NCBI GenBank assembly: GCA_009746045.1
Contig: RPFO01000584.1
Location: 156,001-220,000 of the forward strand
Direction: 5' to 3'
Source: Mesostigma viride
Taxonomy: Eukaryota > Streptophyta > Mesostigmatophyceae > Mesostigmatales > Mesostigmataceae
Length of the DNA stretch: 64,000 bases
Notes under the pieces: model-generated
The model's database searches: none
Told to the model about the DNA's origin: nothing
The model's input: the letters and a program-made list of their open reading frames with translations, nothing else
Part shown: positions 10,007 through 22,000 of the stretch, piece after piece
Layout: the number at the start of each line of letters is the position of its first letter
Position numbering within the stretch: position 1 is the first letter of the stretch
Position numbers and translations under genes: made by a program

Positions 10007-13000
10007 TCACGGCTTCCCATTCTTGGACTTGATGACAGTGGTCACCGAGTTGGCGAGCGAGAAAGCTGGGAAGACTATGTTCGGGAACCTTTTTGACAGC
10101 TGGTAGCAGTGCATTTATCAGAAAAACAGGAACAGAGCAGTATGTCATAAAGCAAGTTTAAAAAATAAGAAGATATGTAAAAAACTAGATTCTGCAATAC
10201 TGCATAAGTCGGAGATGCATCGAACATGCCCATGTGTGATGATGCAGGAAGAAACGCGGTGACCAACCAAGTGTGCGGCTGTATCAATGAGACAACCAGC
10301 GCAGGCCAACAATCTTGAGAATCCGACTGTATAATTGAAACCCTATTGATAATAGGGATGCGATGCGCAAGGATAGCTGCAGGGCATCAGGAGTAGCGCG
10401 GGCTATCTGAGCAGATTTTGCTTTAAATCCTGCTATATGTTGGGTTCAAGGCCCATCACAACAGATATTACTGGCAGTCAACGGCGTATTTCTTGTACCC
10501 TTAAATGGTACTCGGTCCGTTTTGAAGGACTGAGTTTTTCTCAGTCCTATTAAACGGACCGAGTTTGTGGCAGAACTAGCTCAGATTCTAGCAAACTTTT
10601 TGAGATTCTGTCTGGGCCAGCTTTGAGATCTAGATTTGTAGATTCTCGTGCACCCCTGGTTTACTACTTTTGGACACCTGGACAGGGACCTATGGTCAAG
10701 GAAAGTGTGGGGGGGTACCATGGCCAAACGAGGACGACGTGAATAAAAATTATTCACGTCCACGGCTATGGTGGCACAAACAACTGACTGGGGCGCGAGC
10801 ATGGCTTGACGTATTCGACTGAAACTTTGTAGGCATCATCCCTAGGTCTTATAAATGCTATTTGCGTAGCCGTGCATCATTTACAAATGCCTAGATATGT
10901 CCCGAGGTTATGTGGCGGCGCAGCAAATCGCGTGAGCGGCCAGGCGATGACAGTGCAAGCTCTACTTGTTGCTCGGCAGGAAAAGTTCGGATTTTTGCGC
11001 ATGGATGAGTTAGTTACGTTGTTCCTAGCACAGTTGATCATCAGTGGCGGCCAGGACATTGTTGAGGCTACGTTCGTGGGGTGGGCGTGCTAGCTCCCGC
11101 AAACAAGGTAATCTGCGGTTTCGACCAGGTACGTTTTAGCCTTTTATCATGTCTCAGTGACCGCGCATGTGTCATACATTGTTTCTATACAAGTCTCGGG
11201 GCTATAATCGAGGCTTTATGAGTGTCTTTTTATTGCTTTATTGCTTCTGTGGATAGGCTTGTGATGGCTTGGTAGTGATGTTACCTCGGCCAGATTTTGG
11301 ACGAGTTTTGACTGCTTTTAGCGTATGCTGCAACATGAATGCTGGCATAACGACAGATATCGTTTGTAATAATGTTTATTGTGATGATACGATGCTTTCC
11401 GTTGCTTTAACAACTCAGGGCAAATGTTTTTCTGCCCAGTTCTAGGCATGCATGCTAGCCAAGTCCGCCTTCTTTTTGTGTGTTTGCTGTGTGTTAGAGA
11501 CATAGAGATGCCTGGGATCTGCTTGCATTGAAGCATCAGCAAGTTGCTAATTTTGTTTCTTTCCTTTTTCCTTGTATTTTGAAGTTGTTTGTAGCGTATA
11601 GGGTACGTTGGTAATAAGCTCCTTGCATGTGCCTTCTACACATGCTATATGCCCAATGGCATGAGATTTACAGTATTATATAGCATGAGCTGCTGTTTTA
11701 TATGCTGGAAATGTGTTGGAGGATGCATGTGTGGCCAGCTATGATGTTTTATGCCACATTGGGATAGGAAACCAAAACGGTAGTGCTAGCCCCCCCCCCA
11801 AAAAAAACTCAGTCCTATTAAACGGACTGAGCTACTTTGGACTTTTTGCTAGCTGGCTTGTGCAGCTCTGTGGCATGTCATGTTGTGAATGCATTGATGG
11901 CATGCCTGTGATATAAAGTAACTGCCTTTGAAATTCCAGGGCCTTCTGATTTGTATAAGTGGTCCATATTGCATGATGTATGTCTCAAATCCCATTTTCC
12001 CGTACCCCCCAGGGGTTGGTGCTATTTATAGCACCCAAAAGTCATAGATATGGGACCAATGGCATGTACCCAAAGAAATTCAACATAAATGCATGCTTGG
12101 TACCGAGGGGTAGCCAGAAATTGTTTTTGGGCCATAGACAAACATATGTGCGAAGATGTGCAACTCAGTACGTTTTTTAGGACTGAGTTGCTACCATTTA
12201 AGGGTTATGCAATACTGCATAAGTCGGAGATGCATCGAACATGCCCATGTGTGATGATGCAGGAAGAAACGCGGTGACCAACCAAGTGTGCGGCTGTATC
12301 AATGAGACAACCAGCGCAGGCCAATAATCTTGAGAATCCGACTGTATAATTGAAACCCTATTGATAATAGGGATGCGATGCGCAAGGATAGCTGCAGGGC
12401 ATCAGGAGTAGCGCGGGCTATCTGAGCAGATTTTGCTTTAAATCCTGCTATATGTTGGGTTCAAGGCCCATGACAACAGATATTACTGGCAGTCAACGGC
12501 GTATTTCTTGTATCCGCTCCAGGGTATAGCCCATGCTTGCCTAAATTTCTGAGTCAAGGGCCAAGTTCAAAAGTGCATCATGCAAACAGGCATGCATGCA
12601 GATGGGCGTGCAGGCAGGTAGCATACCTCGAAAAACTCCTTGTAGCTGATCTTGCCGTCGCCGTTCTTGTCCACTTGGGACATGAGCCACTTGACCTGAG
12701 GGCGGAAGATACATGTTGGACTAAGCAGAGCATGAACATTGAGCAGCTGCTAGCCAAAGCACGCCCTTCGCAACCGCTTCCGCTGCTGATCAATCCCTAC
12801 CGTTATTTGGCTTTTTATTCCAAACTTATAGTGATGCTAAGAACAGCACTAGGTTCCCTGACCAGGAGGTTCATAACTTGTTAAATGGCTCATGGCAATA
12901 TACACGTGGAGAAAACAACCCAAGGCCGTAGTGAAAAAACTTACTATTCATTCATAAATCCGAACTTGTATTCCATTTACTCCGTTCTACAGCTACAACC

Positions 13001-16000
13001 ACCAAAAATATGGCTGGGAGCTCATGATTGATGCCATACTCTCTGCCTCCTTGAACCTTTCAACGCTTCCACAGCAATGCCTTTTCAAGCTCTTTACAGT
13101 CTATACCATCCAGCCAAGGCATCCAGGCATCGATGACCTCGATGTCGCATGGCATGTCAGGGCCAAGGCACTGCGCTGAACAAGGAGTGTAGGAGGAATG
13201 ACAGGTAAGCGTGCACGCTCTGGAGAGCGGGCACAACTGAGCCAGTGGTCTCTGCTGCCAAGGCTGACTGCATGCATTGTAGTAACGACAATCTCCACGC
13301 TTGACAATGCATTCACCCCTGCATCCTGTGGACACCGCTTCCATTCCTTCCTTGGCTCCATTCTACAGCTTTCGTGTACGGCTTTGCTCTACGATAACTC
13401 CTTTTTGTGGATTCTGGCGATGTTGGAAATCCTGCAAGGGAGAATCCTGTGTTGAAGGAGTTTCACTAACGGAAGTTCATCAACGACAAGCTCTCGTGTG
13501 CTGCCACAAGGTGAAGATTGTGCCCAGATGGCACGACACCATCATCCCTCCAGGCTTTACGACCCCCAACACCTTCTCACCTTCTTCTTGATGTGGCCAC
13601 GCGGCGTTCCAGTGACCCCACCCTCACCCCTCACCTTCTTCTTCATGCGGCCACGCGGCGTTCCAGTGACACCACCCTCATCCCTCACCTTCTTCTTCAT
13701 GCGGCCACGCGGCGTTCCAGTGACACCACCCTCATCCCTCACCTTCTTCTTCATGCGGCCACGCGGCGTTCCAGTGACCCCACCCTCACCCCTCACCTTC
13801 TTCTTGACGCGGCCACGCGGCGTTCCAGTGACCCCATACTCATCCCTCACCTTCTTCTTGATGTGGCCACGCGGCGTTCCAGTGACCCCACCCTCATCCC
13901 TCACCTTCTTCTTGATGTGGCCACGTGGCGTTCCAGTGACACCACCCTCATCCCTCACCTTCTTCTTGATGTGGCCACGCGGCGTTCCAGTGACCCCACC
14001 CTCATCCCTCGCCTTCTTCTTGATGTGGCCACGCGGCGTTCCAGTGACCCCACCCTCATCCCTCACCTTCTTCTTGATGTGGCCACGCGGCGTTCCAGTG
14101 ACCCCACCCTCATCCCTCACCTTCTTCTTGATGTGGCCACGCGGCGTTCCAGTGACCCCACCCTCATCCCTCACCTTCTTCTTGATGTGGCCACGCGGCG
14201 TTCCAGCGACCCCACCCTCATCCCTCACCTTCTTCTTGATGTGGCTCTCGGGTGTCATGTTTGTCGCCTTGACGATCTTGCACAGCTCGTCACTGTACGG
14301 GGATGTGATTACAGTGACCAAACAGCGACGTGGCATTGGGAAAAAGCACATGAATGATGTGACCATGCAAGCAACTTGCCTTCCCACCAGCCCACAGCCA
14401 CGGACCTATGCACACATGCAGCAGCCATGTGGCACGTTCCAAAACTTCTAGCGTTGCAAAGTGAGAAAAAGTGTTTTGTTGGTGCCTGGGAAATGGCCTT
14501 AGCAAATGGTGGACACATTGTGTTCATTTATTTGCGGGGGGATGTGTCTCACAAGCTGGTGAGCAACGCGCATTCAAAACACAAAACAAACACACAGCAC
14601 AGATAATGACAAGCTAACATAGCTCTACTGATCATCCTTAGGCAGATATATACGCACCTATCGATGGAGCCATCACCATCCAAGTCAAACACCTTGAAGG
14701 CAAACCGCGCCTTGTCATCGCGCGCGACAGGGCCAACCTAGGATTCCCAATCAGGGGACAGGAGACGTGAGGGGACATGATGATGAGAACCGGCACCCAG
14801 AAAGCCCGATGCACACCGTACATGTAAGAGAACACGCACTGTCGCCTTCACAAGAATTCTTGCAAGCAAACTTTCAGCAGGGAGACAGAGAGCTTGTCTT
14901 ACGGGACGGATGCCGACCAGAGGATCAGAAGAATGACTGCCATCTACTAGCAAATCCCCCTAAGGCAGCCATATTCTTACACCATGTCATGACTACAACA
15001 GTAAATAAAAGTAGCATACAAGAAACTGTTGATAGGTCTGACTGATGCCTCATTGGTCTGCCAGCCGAATTTCCGCCAGAAATCGACTTCGAGCCGATTC
15101 AGCGGCTGTTCCCCGGGAACCAATTGCGTGAAAGCTATTGCGAATCTCAAAACAGTTTCCTGAGAAGAACTTTAAGTTAACAACTTTTGGCGCGGCATGA
15201 TACCCGGATTGACACACTTCTGATGAACAAAAACTGTGTTCTGGGCGGTCAAAGTACAAGGGGTCAGGCCATCAGGCGACTTATCCGCATCGATGGTGCG
15301 TTCCGGAGACATTCGACCTGGCCAAGGCAGCTTGCGCCCATACGTTTGAGTTCGACTTTGCTGGCCAAACGTAGGAAACTGACTTCGTAAGTCCTAAAGA
15401 TGATACCACCTAATATTTGGTTCGTGGGAAGGTCGTTGATAGTAGTCGACAGCGTTCTTTCTGGAAAATACTGCCATCAGAGGGGCCGATGCCAGCGCTG
15501 AAAGCAATGCATTTCCCGTGCCGTTGACAAGTTTAGAGGTTCCTTTGTACTCTTTATTTACTCATGTTTTCTGAACATAGTTTCTTGATAGAGAAATCGA
15601 AGGGTAGCCGCTATAACTAGGTTATAGGGTTTACGGGACAAACCTTTAGAGGCCGGTGCGGCCTGATACGGATCGGCATTGGCAAAAGATTTACCCAGCT
15701 TCCTGGCCAGGCGGCAAGAGCTACCTTGTGATACAATCCTGCCACTGTCTATGTTTCTTTGTTAATGGCGTAGTGATTAACTAGATCTAGATTCTTTCTC
15801 TCACGCAATATGTGAAGAGCCTCGGCAAGCTTGCGTAAGCCGCTGGCAAAAGGAGCGCCACTTCGTGTCACTTGGTCAGATGCAAACATTGAGTGGCAAA
15901 AAAATGCTGTCCGGGGCAAGGCCTGCTCAACGAAAAATGGCCGAGGCGGAAGACAACGCCAAGTATTCGGCAGCTGAGGGGGTCGTCGGAAAGGAAATGA

Positions 16001-19000
16001 GGGCGAGGTTGACGACATTCCTTGGGGCACTTCTGGAAGTCGAAAATCAAAGCACTGAGGAGGATGAGGAGGGGAGGCTCGCAGCCAATAAATTAATGCA
16101 AGGTGTGAGGGCAGCGTTGGGAGGAATGGAGGGGGCGGGAAGCCAGTCAAGGCCTCGAAAGGGGTGGCACTGCCGACCTGAGCCAAGAGCGTGGAATATC
16201 GGATTTCGGAGCAGGTGCTGCCGGGAGTGTTGAGGATGCCAGCGACAATGCGATGGGTATCCGGACGTAGGTCCTGACAATCAGGCCTGGGAATTGGTGG
16301 AATATGGAGAACAGGAAAATTGTCATGAACATGACATTGGCCATGGACACCCTTCTCAAGGAGCTGGGCTCAGCAGCCGGGGGAACTTGTGCACACGGAA
16401 TGCTTAAGGAGGGTGGTGGTGGCCTTGCTGCAGGTGGAGGGGCAAGGAGGGGGTGGAAGGTGGCAAGCCACCTCCTACCACTGGGGGAGAAGGCTGCTCA
16501 GTCAGCCACCCCAGCTGTCAAGGCAGCCCTGCAGACTGCTATCCTCTTGGACAAGCTCAACGAGGTCCAACAAATGGGAAAATAGCTTCCCAGCGGGAAC
16601 GCTCCCTTTTCCTGCTGCCATACCCACTTGGGCCAAAGTACACCACGTGGGGCAGGGTTAGATCGGCACGCCGACGACAGCGTGCCACGCAACGCACCAC
16701 CACGTGTCCACACTGCCATGCAAGGTGGTACGTTGGCTTGATTGGCGGGGGGGGCGGGGGGGGGGGCAGACTCTGCTCCTAAACCCAGAGGGGCGTGCTC
16801 TAATGGGAGGGAGGAGGCCCCTTGCGAGGTCAAGAAGCACTGCATCTCTCATAATCGCCGCGTAGGCGGCGTTGCAACAGGCCAGGTGCAAGAAGGTTAT
16901 GATGCAATACATGGACGGCAGAATGGAAACGAACAGCTTCGCGCGGACGCGGTGAGTCTGCCAAAGGCGGAGGTGGCGGGAAAGACGCGGCTGCTCGACC
17001 AGTTGGCTATGCTGCCGAGCTGGCGGGACATTTATGCTAGCGAGGAAAAATGCATCAAGCCAGCGGTCGCGGCGAGCGCAAGATATTGGAATGTGCCTAA
17101 GCCCAGCCGGGGCTGCTCCATGGCTGCATGGGCCAAGCTCATGAGCAGGGCAGCAGGCGTGGGCATGGAAACGTTCTGGGAGAGGCGGCCCAAGTGGATG
17201 GATGGCTGCTTTGGGGTGGCCAAAGGGGTGGGTGAGCTACGGTTGATCATCAACAAGAAACTGGGCAACCTGGGTGGGTCGATCCCCCCAAGACCTGCTC
17301 CCGCACCTCAGTATACTCAAGGAGGTCTACATCAAGGGCCGGTGCTACAGCGCCAAGACCGACCTCGGGTCGTACTATTATTCCATCGAGCTGCCCGGGT
17401 GGTGGTGGGACTACCAAGGGCTTCCTAGTGTGTGGTCTACTAGCGCGGGCCTACTGGTGCCTAGGTGGAGGGTGTGGCCCGTGCTGAAGGTGCTGGTATT
17501 CCCATGCGGTGGCGCTGGGGGAGGCCATCCATGAGATGGTGATCTACATGAGCGGTGCCCTGGATCCGTGGCGCCAGGTAAACTACCTCTCAAGCGCTGC
17601 GCCTGGTCATCGAGTACAATGAGGAGCGCGCCGAGGAGCTACAGATTGATCTGGAAACCCCCCTTGCCCCAATGTTATCTATCACCATAGATGACTTGGT
17701 GGCCAGCAACAGGCGCACCTGCCAGGTGGTGAATCATCTCATCACCCGCGCTATTGAGATAGGCTACTTTCCTAACAACCCTGTGGCTTCCAAGTAGAAG
17801 ACGAAGATGGCCAGCCTGGGAGGGGATGAGCTAGAGGCCCTGGGGGTGGTGCACCGGCGGAATGGCGTGCTGCAACCAACGGTCAAGCAGCTTATCTTTG
17901 TGATCGCCCGCACGCAAGCTATACTCACTCATGGACGCGCTACGGTGGAGGGGCTCGCTGCCATCTTGGGGCGGTGGTTGTGGCATCAAATGGTGAGCCG
18001 CAGCTGCCTATCCATCTGGCAGCAATGTTTCAATTTCATCAGCCTGAAAGTGGTGGGGAGCGGTCGCGGCTGCTGTGGGCCGGGGTGAGGGAAGAGTTAG
18101 AATGTGCCCTGGCCTTGGCTCCTATGCTAAGGGTTGACAGAAGCGCACCACCTTAGGCACGTGAGGTTGTCGCGTCTGGCGTATCGACCTACGGGCAAGG
18201 CATCCTCTACGCTATGATGGAGCCGGGCGATGTGACGGAGCTGGCGTAGGCACGTGAGGTGCAGAGATACCCAATCTTGCTCATACCGACCGAGGTGGCC
18301 TACACTGGGCCTAGGCCGCTAAGCTCATGGGCGCAACAAGCAATCACCAGCCAGCAATGGCGGGTTGGGGTCAAAATCGTTGGCGGGATCCGGGAATCCA
18401 CATCAATGAGAAGGAGGTGCGGGCTGCAGTGAAGGAAGTGGAAAGGAGTGTGTCCAGCATGGCAAACCGAGGCAAGCGAATGGTGAGGTTGGTGACCTCC
18501 ACTGTGCCATTGGGCTGCTTGGCTAAGGGGCGGTCATCAACAAGCTAAACAAGCAGCGCCGCTGCTTGTGTGCCCTTACCCTGGCTAGTGGGAGCCGTTC
18601 CCAGCAGGTGCCCAGCAGGATGCCGTGTGCTCTTCAACCCGTCCATGGCGTTTCCCGCGGCTAATCCATGGCAGCCTTCCTGGCAGGCTGGGTTCGTGAC
18701 CTGACCGCACAAGGCATCCATCCTAACCCAGGCCCCTGCAACTGTTAGCCACCTTCCATTGCTAGAGGGGAAGGTAAAGCCGGCTACCTTGCTGGCCTAA
18801 AGTCGTGGCCTTGATTCTCTATTGACTTGGTGGGAGGCTGGCGGCAGGGCGGACAGGTCATCATCGTGTGCTGCAGCCACTGTGGAGACCTTTTGTGCCG
18901 TCGCCTGGGCTCACTTTAGGTGATACAGCCTCCAGACGTGTGTCAATGCCTTGATGGGATTTCAACTTTAGTAGCCCGGTATGATGAAGTGGTGGGACTT

Positions 19001-22000
19001 GGCACGTGGGCGTCCTCGCTGGGTGGAAAACGCTCGTGCCACCTCGTGCCCCATCACCCATTCCATGGCAGGCGGTGTTTGCAACTGCCAGCACGATGAT
19101 AGGCAAGGCCAGCGACTTGCGGCACTGCTGGTGGTCATCGTATTCCGCCATTACCTGCGAATCTCTGAGGCGTCGAATCTCAGAGTCTGCCGTATGCATG
19201 TCGAGCCTGATGTCCGGCAGGGGCCAGCTCAGCAGGGTGCCTTGTTGCTGAAGTCTACCAAGACCTCTAATGAAGGGAAAGGCTCAGTCGGTGGTGGTAG
19301 AAGACTGAATGTATGAAACGATCCTCCTCCACTGCATCACGGGCAAGCACGCTTGGGAGCATGTGTTACCTTTCACCTACCCAGAATTCAGGCGCATTTG
19401 GCACGTTGCAACTCAGGGTTTGCGGGTCGACCAGATTTTCACCATCTTTTGATTTAATGGCAGCCGACTTTTGAGCTTGAAATGGGACCAATGAGGGGCT
19501 GATGATGAGCTTTTTCTAACTTGTGCAGTCGATGCTAGCGGCAAAGTTGCCAGCCGTGAGAAGTCTTCCTGATTTTGTGCACTGAAGGCAGAGAGATACG
19601 GGTTGACCAGTGCGTGCATTTGCCAACGGGACTAAGCGCACCCTCATCGTTGTAAAAGAAAAATGAAGGTTTCCAATCACATATGAAACGTATGAAGTAG
19701 TCAGTAAACAGAAAAGAGTGACAACTCTCTTCTTTATAGTAGTTAAGTATACGATACTCTAATGCATGTCAATAGAGCTGCTTCCAGCCTCAAGAAAGTA
19801 TGATGCACAGAACAGCAAAAGGAGGACTGGCTGTGATGCCAGCTGGGCAGTAAGTGGCATGTCATGGGCATCCAACTGCGTGTGACAAATGTGCTGCTCT
19901 GACCCAGACAACTGTGATGCAGCAAACAAGGAGGTAGGTTCTAGTCAGGTAATAAAAATAAGTACTGCGATGACTAGCAGGCAATTCGGCAAACGCATTG
20001 TCGCTTACAGGCGAAATGTATCAAGGGGTACGGGCCTGTGTCAGTGGTGGCCGAAATGCAGTGGAGCAGCGGGGGTGGGGGGAGAAGGGGGAAAGAATCT
20101 TTGAATGAGTAGGTACAAAGTGGTATGGGTGGAACCACAACATCTCGGATAAACGGCGGCTTACGTGTGCACAGCCAACGAAGAACTCGCGCAGGTCGAT
20201 GGTCCCGCTGCCATCCGTGTCTGCGCAGGTCACAATCGCCAAGTAAATGCCAGGGATGGGGAAAGTGGCAACATGTCCATGATGGAAATGTAGATGCACA
20301 TGCGGACACATGGCCCCCACCGCCCACAATATTGAGGCAAGCTGCCATTTTCCATAAGCCCAAGTAAGGCCACTCAGTGACTCTACAAGGCATAAATGTT
20401 CACAAGGGGTATACCTGTCCGCTGTTTACTTACTGCCCTGGATAGATCCGCATGCTGTTCTTTTACGAGGGAATACATCCATTACTACCCCAACCTGGAT
20501 AGATCCGCATGCTATTCTTTTACGAGGGAATACATCCATTACTACCCCAACCTGGATAGATCCGCATGCTGTTCTTTTACGAGGGAATACATCCATTACT
20601 ACCCCAACCTGGATAGATCCGCATGCTGTTCTTTTACGAGGGAATACATCCATTACTACCCCAACCTGGATAGATCCGCATGCTGTTCTTTTATGAGGGA
20701 ATACATCCAATACTACCCCAACCTGGACAGATCCGCATGCTGTTCTTTTACGAGGGAATACATCCAATACTACCCCAACCTGGATAGATCCGCATGCTGT
20801 TCTTTTACGAGGGAATACATCCATTACTACCCCAACCTGGATAGATCCGCATGCTGTTCTTTTATGAGGGAATACATCCAACACTACATCAACCTGGATA
20901 GATCCGCATGCTGTTCTTTTATGAGGGAATACATCCATTACTACCCCAACCTCGGGTGGGACTCATTAGACACGTACCCAAAAGAAAGAGCCACTCATTA
21001 AACACATCGACCAATGGATGGATATGGACTCCCAAGCGCAATGCATGGCTGGGTAGGGTGGCGTGTGTGTGTCAATAGCTTTTGAGTAATCCTGCCTTTA
21101 GAATTTACTAGGCCTAAACCAAAACGTGGATACAGCTAAATTGTTCACTAGTAAACTCGCTGTGTTCCACCTTCCAGTCAACTCTTTCCCTTCTGTTCTA
21201 CAACTGAGCTGCGCAAAAACGTGCGCCATTGCTGTGGCACATCAACATGCCGCATGCTTTAGATGACCACGTGTCCAGTCCTGACATTTTGCACGAAAAG
21301 GGTGGCATGTGTGCACTTGCCCTGTTCTTAACTGAGCAATCTGGCTCAGAGATTTTCCCTGGATTTCCGTGAGGACAAGCACCCTCACAGTGATGCAGAT
21401 TTACAGAACCCCATAGCTTCACAGTGATTCAGGTCACCTTCACAGTGATTCAGATTTCCTAACCCCGTGACATCTTAATTGCCAAGGTCCCAACAATGGG
21501 TCAAGACCCCAGGCACCCCAGGCATCCCCGCATGCTGTCAACGCGCAGGAGCTGCCCAGCAGCACCTTGAGAACGCCCGAGACCCATGTCAGACTATCCT
21601 GGGTTCAGGTATTTGCCCTAGGAAACCACAAGCTAATCCCCTTGGCCAGCCATCGGCCTTACCCCACGGCCCTGAAACGAAAGCGACAGCGCATGACCAG
21701 GAGACAACACAGGACAACACAGGAGGCACTTGACTGGCAATTCACACGCAACAGATGCACATGGCTGGCAGGATGAATGATGTCATTATTTACTTTGTGT
21801 GGGCGAAACAAACACATGCCAAAGAGCCGGCAACAAATAAAGACAGAAAATTCTTCCTTTTCAAGCTTCACATACCAAAGAGCGCGAACAGGCGCTCCAC
21901 GAACGGCGTCTTCTCCACACGGAGGACGTTGCAGAACTCTTTCACGTCGACCTGGAGGCCAGAAGGTGGGAGGAGGGGTGCAAGGTGAGCTCAGCAAGAA

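Noticed and set aside
10193-12512. The 305-bp repeats as ordinary LTRs
   Set aside because: Ends are TG...TA, no target duplication flanks them, and the interior has its own inverted ends and no retroelement genes. Kept as unresolved.
13498-14451. Long overlapping ORFs in three frames over the 54-bp array
   Set aside because: Repeat-driven open frames. Only the minus frame that extends the real exon could be meaningful, and then only through alternative donors.
15865-16233. Independent host gene at the start of the DIRS-like region
   Set aside because: Its position and the RT, RNase H and recombinase parts that follow fit a gag-like region of the same element.
20438-20952. CRISPR-like array
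   Set aside because: The units abut without unique spacers and the host is a eukaryote; the same holds for the 54-bp array.
20396-21001. 201-residue repetitive ORF (plus) and a 170-residue one (minus)
   Set aside because: Both are translations of the 57-bp minisatellite, which lies in an intron; a repeat unit divisible by three keeps frames open by itself.
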